Below, in pieces: positions 44,840 through 56,744 of a DNA stretch of 64,000 bases. Source of the DNA: Flaccisagitta enflata (lineage: Eukaryota > Chaetognatha > Sagittoidea > Aphragmophora); contig OZ231126.1 in the NCBI GenBank assembly GCA_965153355.1, positions 69,564,001-69,628,000 of the forward strand, written 5' to 3'. Each line of letters opens with the position of its first letter. The stretch's first letter is position 1. The position numbers and the translations under genes were made by a program. A model generated the notes under the pieces. The model did not search any database and was not told the origin of the DNA. It saw only the letters and a program-made list of their open reading frames with translations.

Positions 44840-45460
44840 TTACTGCCCTCATTTCCAGCTCAAAGTTCGTGATTCAGTGACTAGCTCGTGAGACTGCCTT
44901 AGATACGATCAACGATGAAATTTCATTTGCTAAAAGCTCACATCCTGGAATCTTTTTGTTCACTTATAAGTTAAAACACACACACAAAAAAAAGTTGCTT
45001 GGGAATCAAATAACCAACTTTGAAAGAAAAAGATAAAACGCGCAATCGGCAAACCAATAAGACAGCGCCCAAATTCAATGCGTGCATTTTTTCCTTGTGC
45101 GTGTGTTCTTGTGTGCGCGCGGATTTTCTCGTACGTGTGTTCTCGTGTGCGCGTACTTATTTTTCAAAGTTGGCTACATAAAAACGCACCCACGCATGCC
45201 TGAAGGAACAATTGGAACGTTAGTGGTCGGAGGCGCCTACGCAGTTTGTGGAGTTGGTGGCGTGAAAAGTCCGACTTAGAGGCTGGAAGTTTTAAAAGGG
45301 GATGGATGGAGGGGGGTGGAACTTGAAGGGGGGTGGAAGGGGTGGGGGTTGGGAGTTGCAATTGAAACAGCAAGAAGCAGTCGATAACTTTGGGCGTCAA
45401 TACTACCTGGGAAAAAATTATGGAATTAACTACGACCATAAATATCTTGGCTTCCAAGAA
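44840..45460. other. Unique sequence, no gene recognised
   Basis: A GGGGTGGAA-rich patch at 45295-45350 is the only compositional feature. Confidence 0.35.
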
Positions 45461-45462
45461 TG

Positions 45463-45800
45463 TTAAATAACTTTTTTAACAAAGAAAATTAATCTACATC
45501 AAAAAATCTTCAAGATTAATTCAATCTGGTCTCTGTAGCTCAAACTGTTTAGAAATGACAAGCAAAAGAGTGAAAACTTTCATTCTCAAAAAGGGTAGAA
45601 AAAGTGAAAATGAGAGAACCAAAAAATTAGGGTTATCTTCTGCGTGAGATATCTCCGCTTCTTGAAAGGCGAATAACTTCTTTTAAAAAAGCAAATTAAT
45701 CTACATTGAAAAATCTTCAAGATGAGCGCAATCTGGTTTCTGTGGCAGAAACCGTTTAAAAATGACAAGCAAAACAATGAAAACTCTTCATTAAATCATA
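45463..45800 (+). repeat. Pair of direct repeats of about 125 bp
   Basis: 45463-45592 and 45666-45795 share AATTAATCTACAT, AAAAATCTTCAAGAT, CAATCTGGT(C/T)TCTGT and AAATGACAAGCAAAA. They are diverged by about 15-20% by eye. Confidence 0.65.
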
Positions 45801-47065
45801 AACGGGCAATAACCGCTCAGAGATGGCAGAAGAAGACCCTAATAATCTGTATGAAAATCTTTATTAACCGCCCCCTAGCTGCAAAACTGAAGATATTAGT
45901 TAACGAAAATGTCACATAAAGTGCTTATGCGATCAGTATCATGGTTTTAACAGAAGTTGTTTGATAAATCAAATCGCATCCTTTTTGATACCATGATTAT
46001 TTCCTAGACAGCAATATGAAGGAGGGGCACCGCGTTACCCTAAGCTCTTGTTGCCCCCCCCCCCCCCCAGCTTGGGCGAAATACCACATGCCTGACAACA
46101 AGCGTAGTATAAGCGGTAGAATACCTGATTACAAAATGTTCAAAACTAGGATTCTCTCAGTCAGCCTAGTGTAATGACAACGCGGTATCTAGAATTATGT
46201 TTTTGTTCATTTCATGCCTAGGTTAATTGCCGCCTCACTGTTAGACATATCTGAAACGGCGTCACAAAGACAATTTGTCAATACTGAGCAAAGGTTTCCA
46301 TAATCCCTATAAAGCTGGAGCAGAAAGAAAACCGTGTAAATAGTACAACCTCATCGCCATTTATCATAAATACAACTGGCCCAGAACTGTCACTAAGGCC
46401 GAAGGCAGAACTCAAGCTCGATCAGGAAAAGTAATAAGTCTGGTTTAAAACACAAAGCGCGTTTGTAACGATAAATACACGCCGCGTAGGCGAAGAGTTA
46501 TCATGACCCAGAAAAGTCATGGTGACATCTCAGATGGTAATAAATTGACTGAGATACATACAGTTACACCACGCTATAATTGGATAATGGATCCTCCCTT
46601 TACAATGGATCCATGAGTAATGAAACTCCACCTCTAACGTTTGTCTATCTTTCAGTAATGTGAAGATTTCTCGACATATTTTCGAGGTTTTTCTGTTGAT
46701 TTCTTCATCTTTTACTTTTATATAATCTTGAATCAAGGAATTGGACATCTCTTGGCCTTGTTATTTCTATAATGGCAATAACGGATATCCTCCTGAGGTG
46801 GATAATATTCAATGGTCCCTTGACATCCGTAATTGTGGGGTTCAACTGCAGCTATCATAAGGAAAAAGCCAATGAGCGAATCATGATTGGGCGCAGCGAA
46901 TTACAAGTTCATTTTGACAGTCGGACATGATACGGATAGAGAGGGAATTCCAAGCATAGTTGGCTCGTTTTCAATTATAGAATACCGGCAGTCCAAAACG
47001 ACCGTCGGGTCAGCAAATTTAGGCTAAGAAATGGACCAACAGACTAACCGACAAAAACTTATGTG
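45800..47065. other. Unique sequence; one unrecognised 72-codon frame
   Basis: On minus 46748-46530 an ATG frame reads non-repetitive sequence (KVKDEEINRKTSKICREIF in the middle). I do not recognise it and see no clear splice partner; it may be chance or a lone exon. A C12 run is at 46057-46068. Confidence 0.25.
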
Positions 47066-47071
47066 ATTTTT

Positions 47072-47407
47072 GGATGGATGGATGGATGGATGGATGGATG
47101 GATGGATGGATGGATGGATGGATGGATGGATGGATGGATGGATGGATGGATGGATGGATGGATGGATGGATGGATGGATGGATGGATGGATGGATGGATG
47201 GATGGATGGATGGATGGATGGATGGATGGATGGATGGATGGATGGATGGATGGATGGATGGATGGAAGGATGGATGGATGGATGGATGGAAGGATGGATG
47301 GATGGATGGATGGATGGATGGATGGATGGAGGGAGGGAGGGAGGGAGGGAGGGAGGGATGGATGGATGGATGGATGGATGGATGGATGGATGGATGGATG
47401 GATGGAT
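47072..47407 (+). repeat. (GGAT)n tract with GGGA block
   Basis: About 335 bases of GGAT, with GGGA repeats at 47328-47358. Its reading frames (Trp-Met-Asp-Gly; Ile-His-Pro-Ser) are artefacts. Confidence 0.97.
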
Positions 47408-47409
47408 AA

Positions 47410-48215
47410 ATGGGCAAAGGACCAACCGACCCGCAGAGCGCAGACTAAACCTCCAAAGTAATTAGGACGGTAGCTTGCTGAAACGATAGGGAGTCTGACA
47501 AAAAGCATCTGTAACAACTAATGATCATTTCAGAAAAACTCACATTCTCAATCAAAACAAACATGTGTCAAAGCATTAAGAGTTACCTAGTTGACCTGAA
47601 ACAATTAGTTTTATATCATTTAGAAGATATCTTAAAGGTTAACAAGCACAAAGTGCAAAAAGAAAACTAGTCCTTTTGGTTTCCGAAAAAAATTAAAACT
47701 TTTATATCAGTGAGAAATTACAATCATACAGTTAAAACCCTGTAAGGCATTGTTTAAGGGATCAGATGTTTTCTGCAATGTTACACGGGGTCATATTGCC
47801 GTTGCGGACAGGTGGGTAGGTGTGCTCGCTAACAAATACAGACAATCATAGCCACAGCATCATAAATGTGATCAGAGAAAGAGAAAGAAACGCAGACAGA
47901 CAGAAATGCAAACAAGCAGAAAGGGGACAGACAGGCAAATATACAGAATGAATTTTAATCAAGGCGCATCTCAATTCTCATCGGTGGATTGCTTCCAGAT
48001 TTATAAGAATAAAACGCCATTCGAATATAAGTAAAAATAAGTCATCATCCTCCCAGTCATCACCCGAATGAGATTATGACATTGAACATTGACGGGAGAT
48101 AAAAAAAAAAAAGCATGGCTGAAGGATGGCTGAATAAAACCCGAAAGTAACGCGGAGTCACATAATTGTCGCAAACGGGTGGGCAGGGGCGCCCAACCCC
48201 CCTCCACCTTCCCAA
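47410..48215. other. Unique sequence with two short copies of a GGGTGGG repeat
   Basis: GTTGCGGACAGGTGGGTAGG at 47801-47820 and GTCGCAAACGGGTGGGCAGG at 48168-48187 are two members of a dispersed repeat (family C). Confidence 0.4.
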
Positions 48216-48216
48216 C

Positions 48217-48561
<345 letters not shown>

Positions 48562-48724
48562 CACGCCTACACGTGCAGTTCTTAGGTCCTCGTGTTAAGA
48601 AGGGAGACAAGAAACAGATCGGTTGAGTTGACAATCGATCCACGAGCCACGCCCTTTCTGAACGCTTCGACATCTCTTCTTTTCGTTTCTATCCATTGAG
48701 AATCGTTCATTTTTTTCTTTTTCT

Positions 48725-49430
48725 CCTTCTCTTTTCTTCTTCTTCTTCTCTTTCTGCTTGTTCTTGTTCTTGTTCCTATTTATTCATTTTCATTTTCATT
48801 TTCATTTTCATTTTCATTTTCATTTTCATTTTCATTTTCATTTTCATTTTCATTTTCATTTTCATTTTCATTTTCATTTTCATTTTTTGCTTTTCTTTTC
48901 ATTTTCATTTTCATTTTCACTTCATTTTCATTTTCATTTTCATTTTCATTATCATTTTCATTTTCATTTTCATTTTCATTTTCATTTTTATTTTTATTTT
49001 TATCTTTTTTTTATTTTGTCTCTATTTCTATTTTTATCTTATTTTTTTTTTTCATTTTTATTTTTTTTTAATTCTTTTTATATTTTCATTTTCATTTTCA
49101 TTTTCATTTTCATTTTCATTTTCATTTTCATTTTCATTTTCATTTTCATTTTTATTTCTGTTTTTATCTTTATTTTTATTTTTATTTTTTTTTATTTTCA
49201 TTTTCATTTTCATTTTCATTTTCATTTTCATTTTCATTTTCATTTTCATTTTCATTTTCATTTTCATTTTCATTTTTATTTTCATTTTTCATTTCTCCTC
49301 CTCCCTTTTCGCTCTCTTTTTCGTCATCTCTTTCTTTTTCTTTTTCTTTTTTTATCGTTTTTTTTATCTTTCTCTTTCTTTTTTCATTTTTCTTTTTTTT
49401 TCTCACTCTAGATGCTTTATCTTTCACTTT
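48725..49430 (+). repeat. (TTTTCA)n hexamer array
   Basis: Blocks of TTTTCA (48787-48886, 48900-48985, 49086-49150, 49193-49275) separated by TTTTTA variants, then a CT-rich pyrimidine tract. The Phe/Ile/His frame of 278 codons is not a gene. Confidence 0.95.
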
Positions 49431-49770
49431 TTCTCGTTTTTTTTTTCATTTTCCTCTCGTTATTCTCCTTTCTGTTCCTTTCTTTTATCTATCTTTTGGC
49501 AAGATGTCATGCTACGTAATACTCATAATTGACGTCTTCTTTAACTTGTTTATCTTACTTAACAGCAATGTTTTCTTTTCAGTGAATTCATGTGCCGTTT
49601 CCATGCCGTCTCTATGATATGAATTTGTAGTTCTAACCGTCGGTCTTATCGAAATATTTTCTGCTCACAATCGCCGTTTTCTTATACTATGCCTGCCCTG
49701 ATTTTTTTTTCTTTCGCTATGATAACCCAAATCCGTTACACTTTCAAGTTCAGGACCATAAATCGAACAA

Positions 49771-49822
49771 CACTGACACCAACACTGACACCAACACTGA
49801 CACCAACACTGACACCAACATA
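49771..49822 (+). repeat. 12-bp repeat (ACTGACACCAAC)n, 4 copies
   Basis: Four identical units in a row. Confidence 0.9.
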
Positions 49823-50273
49823 TTCCCCCCTCAGAAAAGAACGAGAAAAAAAAACGTGAAAGTTGATGAAAGTCACATCAACCGCGAAGGAGCAATCGTC
49901 TAAACAAATGAAAGCGTAGACCCCAGATTGGTCCCATTTTAAAGGCACTTCAATGGGACTAATCTTGATTCTGTCTTGATTGTTGATGATATCCTCAATG
50001 TAGGTCGCCTTTTTTCTTTGAAGATGGTAAAGAAATCCATCAATACTGCTACCAGCACAGTTACCAATCCCAGTCTCAACAGTAACAGCTGCTTTTCCCC
50101 CAACACTGCCATCAACACCGCCACCAACACCAATACATCGTCAACCATCGGCTTCCCTCCTTCCTTTCCCCGAGGCCTGGTGTATGCGCCCTCAAAGGCG
50201 AAGACAAAAGCGGGGCCTCCACCATTTGTATTCATCTCAAAGAACCATTAGATGTTGACCTCCTAATCCAGGC

Positions 50274-50386
<113 letters not shown>

Positions 50387-50692
50387 AACATGGAAACAGA
50401 CAGAAGGACAGATAGGCAAACAGATTGAACAACAGACGTATCGGCACACACAAACTGAGTAAGATATAAAATAGCAGTTCGACCATGTTTAAAAAAAAAA
50501 AAAAAAAGAGAAATTTTCCGTTTCGTTAAACAGACGATTTTTCTTCTTCTTTTCCTTTCCTACGTTAAACTCCTGCTGCTTCATTTCTTTTTCTTTTTGC
50601 CATTTTTTTTTTTGCTTTTCAATTTTCCTTCTCTTTTTCTTTTTCTTTTACTTTTTCTCCTTCTACCCCTTCTCCTTCTTTTCCTCTCCTAC

Positions 50693-51072
50693 TTTTAAGT
50701 TGCGTGCACGCTACTCTACATACCGCTTTGTAGGTCCGTCGGTTGGTTTATGTCTGGTTTAAGTCTGGTTTATGTCTGTTTTATGTCTAGTTTAAGTCTT
50801 GTTTGAGTCTGGTTTAAGTCTGGTTTTGGCTGGTTTAAGTCTGGTTTAAGTCTGGTTTAAGTCTGGTTTAAGTCTGGTTTAAGTCTGGTTTAAGTCTGGT
50901 TTATGCCTGGTTTATGTCTGGTTTATGTCTGGTTTAAGTCTTGTTTAAGTCTGCTTTAAGTCTGGTTTAAGTCTGGTTTAAGTCTGGTTTATGTCTGGTT
51001 TAAAACTAAATCTTGAAAACATGAATGATTATCTCTATGACCGCACGCGACTTATAGCTGTTGGCCTTGTTT
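50693..51072 (-). mobile_element. Family A element with 11-bp core array
   Basis: Hairpin AGTTGCGTGCACGCTACT (50698-50715), then about 23 units of CTGGTTTAAGT (50750-51000), then GCACGCGACTTATAGC and the end GGCCTTGTTT. The hairpin has decayed (TTGCG/CGCTA). Confidence 0.7.
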
Positions 51073-51143
51073 CTCTTATTCATTTCTTTTTCTTTTTAAC
51101 AATTTCTTAGCAGTTTTTTTTACGTCTTCCTGTTTTCCTCCCC

Positions 51144-51750
51144 TTTTTTGGGCAGCGGCCCGAAGGGGTCAATGACCTAAGCATTCACACATATGGGGAA
51201 TTTTCTCCTCCTCCTTCCCCTCCTCCGTCCATACCCCCCGCCCCAGCTCGGTGGCCCAAATTCTAGTCCCGAGACCCAAATCCCAGTCTTGTGGCCCAAA
51301 TCCTAACCAAAAGGCCCAAATCCTAGCCTCAAGGCCCAAATCCTAGCCTTGAGATCCAAATCTCATCCTTTAGGCTCAAATCCCAGCCTTGAGGCCTAAA
51401 TCTAAGCCTCAAGGTTCATATCTCAGCCTCAAGGATGAGATTTAGGTCTCAAGGCTGAGATTTGAGCCTCCAGGCTAGGATTTGGGCCTTGAGGCTAGGA
51501 TTTGGGCCTTTTGAATAGGATTTGGGCCACGAGACTGGGATTTGGCTTTCGGGACTAGAATTTGGGCCACGGAGCTGGGGCAGGGGGTATGGACGGAGGA
51601 GGGGAAGGAGGAGGAGAAAATTCCCCATATGTGTGAATGCTTAGGTCATCGAACCCTTCGGGGCCGCTGCCCTGCTTCCCTTATAACTACCTACACAACC
51701 TACTAGGGCAGGGCACGGGTACCGCTGCCAATCTAACGCTTTTGTGACTA
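51144..51750 (-). mobile_element. Family B element, complete, inverted
   Basis: The plus strand starts TTTTTTGGGCAGCGGCCCGA and ends CGGTTACC-type sequence followed by CTAACGCTTTTGTGACTA. Both inner inverted words (GACCTAAGCATTCACACATA; TGTGTGAATGCTTAGGTC) and the CTCCTCC/GGAGGAGG arms are present; the core is of the GAGGCCCAAATCC type and turns direction near 51420, so the core is itself a foldback. Confidence 0.75.
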
Positions 51751-52640
51751 TCATTTCTTTTACTTAATCTCTTCCTTCCTCTTTTTCTGCCCTTTCTTTT
51801 TTGGGTTGCTGTATCGGTCTGTCGGTATGTATCCTTCTATTTTCCTGCTCTTTTTCTTTTACTTTATTTCCTATTTCCTCTTCTTCTTCTTCTCCTTCTT
51901 TTTATGTTACTCTATCAGTCCGTCGGTACGTCGGTAACTTTTTGTCGTTGCACACGTTTTCGCATCAATGCCCCTGCCCAGTCCAACCGTACGCGTCTCA
52001 AAAACCCAGTAACCTCTTATATTTTGGCATTTTTGCTATTATTTGGAAAAAAGTCGAAGAGACGAAGTCCCTTCGGTCTTTTTGAGTCCTGCAGAGAAAA
52101 ACGGATTTCCCTTTGTTTTATGAGGCGTTTGGGGAAGTTGCTGCATTTTGGGGGCAGAACGGGACTACGTATGAAATTAATAGCTAAGAAAGAGCCAATT
52201 CTCCTCTTTCAGATGACGCCAAGCAGAATTCTGTGCGATCAATAGTTTTGGAGCTATGATTTTTTGAATCTTTTTTTATTTTTCCGCATTTTTTGCGTTT
52301 TCCCAAAAAAGGAGAAATCGAGTTAGTTGAAGTCTATTTGAACTTTGAAATGTCTTAGGTGATAATTGTGCATCCTGGCAGCACCGTCTCTCTCTCATTT
52401 CAACTCCCGACTCTATGAGAGGCTTTGTCTGTCAGTCTATCCATTGGTCTGTTGGTCCGTCTGTCCGTCCAAGTGGAAAAGTGGGAAAACAAGCGGTCTA
52501 GATGCTTGTGTGTGGGGGTTGGGGTGTGGATGGGGGTTGGATGCCCCTGTCCACCTGTCCGCAACGATATTGTATTGTATTCTGTGTTTCTCTCCCTGTC
52601 TCTCTCTCCCCGTCTGTCTCTCTCTCCCCCTCTGTCTCTG

Positions 52641-52671
<31 letters not shown>

Positions 52672-53538
52672 GCTCACTGCTCCTTGATAACGGCTCCAAG
52701 GGGACCCATCAAATTTGTCCCTTATCGCGGGGCGTTGTTATCGCGAAATACCATTTGGCTAGCTGATTGTTTAATATAATATAATATAGCGGCCACTACT
52801 TGCTTATCTTATTGGGGTTTGAATGTCTCCGATTTTTAGATCAATAAGTCTTCATAATTTAGATAGTAGATAAAAAGTATTCAAAGTGGTGTGCTATCCC
52901 ATGTACAAATAAATATTTGACATAATAGATTACCACCATATCTGTACATGAGACACAGATTGACAAATGAATAGAATGACGTCAAAACATAAAGACAAGG
53001 ACAATCTGGTTGAAAAAAAACCTTACAGCTAAACAGTGACAGAAAGATTGTGGCACATAGATTAAAAGACAGATCTAAGAATAACAACTGTCTCAGGGTC
53101 ACCATAATGTTGCGGATGGGTGGGTAGTGGCGTACAACCCCCATTCACACCCTCGCCCACCCTACACACACTTGCACACACACAGTCACAATGGGAGCCT
53201 CAAAAATGCGCGTTTTCTTTATTATTAACCTGATCACCATGACGGACCAACAGATAGATGGATGGACCAATGGACAAGATCTCCTATAGATTTGCATATT
53301 AGCAACTAAAAACATAAATATGCCATTGAACCATTAAAGTGAGAGTTATTTCTTTGAAAGGTAATACTAGAAGTCAGCAAAAATTAGACTTGATTTAAAA
53401 GTGTGGAAAGCATTCCTAAGTAAGACTCACTTTCTATATCCAGACTTGACAATAAATGTGTGTGTGCTATATTCAACAAATAGATCCTTTTTTCATGCTA
53501 TACTAACAAGAAAGTATGATTTGATTACTTTCAAATTT

Positions 53539-53540
<2 letters not shown>
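51751..53540. other. Mixed sequence with decayed repeats, no gene
   Basis: Contains GTCC/GTCGG tetranucleotide remnants (51920-51940; 52425-52475), family C copies at 52535-52570 (inverted) and 53110-53135, and a TCTC microsatellite at 52590-52680. No exon was recognised. Confidence 0.4.

Positions 53541-53542
<2 letters not shown>

Positions 53543-53593
<51 letters not shown>
53543..53593 (+). repeat. (CT)n microsatellite
   Basis: About 50 bases of CT, 20 bases before the MITE at 53615. Confidence 0.95.
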
Positions 53594-53598
<5 letters not shown>

Positions 53599-53614
53599 GT
53601 TTTCCCTTGGGCTA

Positions 53615-53819
53615 CAGTCAGTTTGCCGCTAACAAAGAGTTTAGTGTCATTTGGGACCAAAATATTTGACCGATATAAGCGAATCACCGCTAAAGGCGAG
53701 TCCGTTATCTAGGGGCAATTTAACATTACAAAAAGCCAGAAAAATTTGGGACCATAGCTTGTTGTACACTAATGGCGGGTCACCGTTAACGGCGTTGTCA
53801 AGGAAGCGGGGTTCCACTG
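53615..53819. mobile_element. TA-flanked pogo-like MITE, diverged
   Basis: TA then CAGTCAGTTTGCCGC at the left, and AAGCGGGGTTCCACTG then TA at the right. Related words (GCGGGGTTCCACTGTA) match the family at 60858-61033. Confidence 0.5.
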
Positions 53820-54040
53820 TATTCACGTTCTTCTCGAAAAATTTCCATCCAACGAGAAAAACTTTTATTCATTTCTTTTTTCCATACTTTTCTCCTTTTT
53901 TTTCCTTCTCTAATCTCCAACCTTTCCTGTTTCATATGCTTCGCATGAAATTGAAACTTCATGTTGTTATAAACTTTCCAAGGACCGTGGATCAAAACAA
54001 AATTTAATGAGGCTATGCTTATGAGACTTTTCTCTGAGAT

Positions 54041-54710
54041 TTTTAGTCGCGTGAACGCGACTCTAGAAGCCGCTGTGTCGGTCGGTCTGTCGGTCTGTCG
54101 GTCTGTCGGTCACGTAACTTTTTTGAAATATGGCTCTAATCTTCATTTTAAAGGTACTTTAGGGTACTTAAGGGTACTTAAGGGTACTTTAGGGTAATTC
54201 AAGGTACATTAGGTACTTAAGGGTACTTTAGGCTAAGAGGTACTTAAAGCACCTAAAGTACCTAAAGTCTTAAGGTCTTAAGGTCTTAAGGTCATTTAAG
54301 TCATTTTGAATGTAAAATAAATCATTTGAAATTTAAGGTCACTCAAGTCACCCCTTAAGTCACTTAAATCACTTAAGAAATCACTTAATCACTTAATCAC
54401 TTAAATCACTTAAAGCACTTAAGTCACTTAAGTCACTTAAGTCACTTAAGTCACTTAAGTCACTTAAGTCACTCAAGTCACCTCTTAAGTCACCTCTTAA
54501 ATTATTTAAGGGTACTTTAGGATACTTTAGGTACTTAAGGGTACTTTAGGGTACATTAGGTACTTAAGGGTACTTTAGGTACTTTAGGGTACTTCAGGGT
54601 ACTTTAGGTGTAAAGATAGGTATCTTTAGGTAATTATTAGTAATTATGTAATTACCTTGATTACCTTAATTACCTTTATTACCACGCGACTAAGGTTTGT
54701 TGACCTTGTT
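54041..54710 (-). mobile_element. Family A element with decamer core, inverted
   Basis: Hairpin AGTCGCG/TGAA/CGCGACT (54045-54062), a GGTCTGTC tract, then long arrays of GGGTACTTTA/GGGTACTTAA decamers flanking a middle block of AAGTCACTT (54380-54480). Ends CCACGCGACTAAGGTTTGTT and GACCTTGTT. Same subfamily as 29217-29643. Confidence 0.75.
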
Positions 54711-54719
54711 CTTCATTAT

Positions 54720-54722
<3 letters not shown>

Positions 54723-54810
<88 letters not shown>

Positions 54811-54900
54811 AACAAACAAACAAACAAACAAACAAACAAACAAACAAACAAACAAACAAACAAACAGACAAACAAACAAACAAACAAACAAACAAACAAT
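54723..54900 (+). repeat. (CA)n-(CAAA)n microsatellite
   Basis: CA to about 54806, then about 23 AAAC tetramers with one CAGAC change. Confidence 0.97.
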
Positions 54901-55213
54901 TACCCAAACCAAAAAAAAAAAACAACAAGAACTAGATCGAGGTAGAAGGAAAATGCTTACCGGGCATACGTCGACTGGCATTTCAAGTGTTCATTTTGGG
55001 GTCAAAGTTCGTCCTCCAGCCTGAACCTCGCTGAAACACGTCAAAGCCCTGAGGTAAAACGAGGCCAGAAAGGCATGAACTGAATTTGCTGGCCCGCGAA
55101 GAGCAGGCAATCAAGTTGGTGCATGACAGGGAGATACACCACTAAAAGAGACAGAGAGAGAGAATGCGCAAAGAAAGAAGAGAGGCAAATTGGGATGGCA
55201 ACATGACCTTCTT

Positions 55214-55347
55214 CTTTTTAGGTGCGCCAACGCACCTCTATAACTGGCTTTGTCCGTTGGTCTGTCGGATGGTCTGTTGATTGGTTGGTAACGCATTCGT
55301 TCGACGATCCACACGGCGCACCTTATTGGCCTACTTGGCCTTGTTTT
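55214..55347 (-). mobile_element. Family A relative with GGTGCG hairpin
   Basis: The hairpin AGGTGCG/CCAA/CGCACCT at 55220-55237 replaces AGTCGCG/CGCGACT, and the subterminal box at 55315-55322 reads GGCGCACC instead of CACGCGAC. The rest (TTTTT before the hairpin, CTCTATAACTGGCTTTGTCC, GGTTGGT core, GGCCTTGTTTT end) is family A. Confidence 0.7.
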
Positions 55348-55637
55348 ATCATTGGCAATCGTGGGAAACTAAATAGGAAAAAAGGGGGAACTTGAAATAA
55401 GTTGATCATTGAGCACGATTCGATGCTGAGCGGAAGTAACAATAACGCACGAAGCGTAACAATTTCTGACGCATCTCTATGATTAAAACTTAAAATCGAT
55501 AAAAAGTAATCAACGAAATTGAAATCGAAATCTTTTCTATTACCTGAATGAAGATGAAGATTCTTTAAACAGACATGTAGGTCGCCAGACATAAGTGTGT
55601 GTCGATAGAGTCTACATTTCTCTAACCAGACGGCATG

Positions 55638-56191
55638 TACAGTAGATCTCGTCTAGACTTCAGATAACGGGGGCAAGCATTGTAGAATAACAAATGAAGC
55701 TAGGAGAGTGATATTTCAAACATAGACTAATAAAGGGATGTTTTTTGCTCATGATAGCTGGTTGCTATAGAAACGCATTTCTAAGATATAAATATTTTAA
55801 GTAATTTTTTGAGGGAGCATTTTTTGAAATTGAATTTGCTACAACTTTTCCACTGTATGCTCTGTTAGAATGTCGCTCCTTTAGCGGTTGCTAAGGCTTG
55901 TTACACATGAATACACTCCCTAGCATCGGCCAAACAAGCAACATTCTTACAGAACATACTGTGGGAAAATTATAGACCAATTTGATTTTAAGCAATGTTT
56001 CTAAAAAAAATCTCTCAAAATATTGATAGTTATACGAGAATACATGGAAATGTGTTTCCATGGCAACCAGCTATCATGAGGAATTAAGCATCCTCTGATT
56101 AATCTATGATCCAAATATCGCTTCCCTTCCTTTATTTGTTTTTCCACAATGCTTGTTCCCGTTATTTAAAGTCTAGACGAGATCTACTGTA
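55638..56191. mobile_element. 554-bp foldback MITE
   Basis: Ends TA then CAGTAGATCTCGTCTAGAC and GTCTAGACGAGATCTACTG then TA. The arms match over most of their length, including ATGATAGCTGGTTGC / GCAACCAGCTATCAT and, near the centre, TGCTCTGTTAGAATGT / ACATTCTTACAGAACA. No ORF. Confidence 0.8.
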
Positions 56192-56491
56192 GCTTCCCAC
56201 ATCTAGAAGGGCGATAATCAACTCAATATGACATTTCATCTAAGACATTCATATGGGAAGGGGAAACAAAGTAAAAGTTGAGGCAAAAATAAAGTGCAAT
56301 CACTTCTACTCATTTTCATGACACATTCTATTCTCTAAAGAACAAAGCTCAACATCCTTCACAAAGTATCAATGAAACAGCCCACTGTATACATGCAGTC
56401 TTTGCAACATCATTCATTATTCATCTTGTATGTGGAGACGTGATTGAATTTGTAATTTTGATAAATTCGAGGCCAATGAACTGTATAGAAA

Positions 56492-56650
56492 ACAAGGCCG
56501 GATACACAGCTACCCCAGTCGCGTGCGGGTGGGCAGGGGCTATATTTGAGGTCACTTGATCACTTGGGTAGGAGCAGTGAGGCCAAAGACCGCAAAAAAC
56601 AAAGAAAAGTTAAGTGTAACGGACTGACGGACGGACCACTGGACGGCCAG

Positions 56651-56652
<2 letters not shown>
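56492..56652 (+). mobile_element. Family A element, 3' end lost at a (CT)n tract
   Basis: 5' ACAAGGCCGGATACACAGCT, box CAGTCGCGTGCGGGTGGGCA, GGTCACTTGATCACTTGGG and the start of the GACGGACGG tract, then 90 bases of CT in place of the hairpin. Confidence 0.7.

Positions 56653-56653
<1 letters not shown>

Positions 56654-56741
<88 letters not shown>
56654..56741 (+). repeat. (CT)n microsatellite
   Basis: About 88 bases of CT. Confidence 0.97.

Positions 56742-56744
<3 letters not shown>

Noticed and set aside
47024-47517. Frames of Trp-Met-Asp-Gly and Ile-His-Pro-Ser repeats
   Set aside because: Products of the (GGAT)n tract.
51801-52245. Possible 94- and 113-codon exons
   Set aside because: They overlap decayed repeat ends (GTCCGTCGGTACGTCGG) and show no splice sites or recognised domain.
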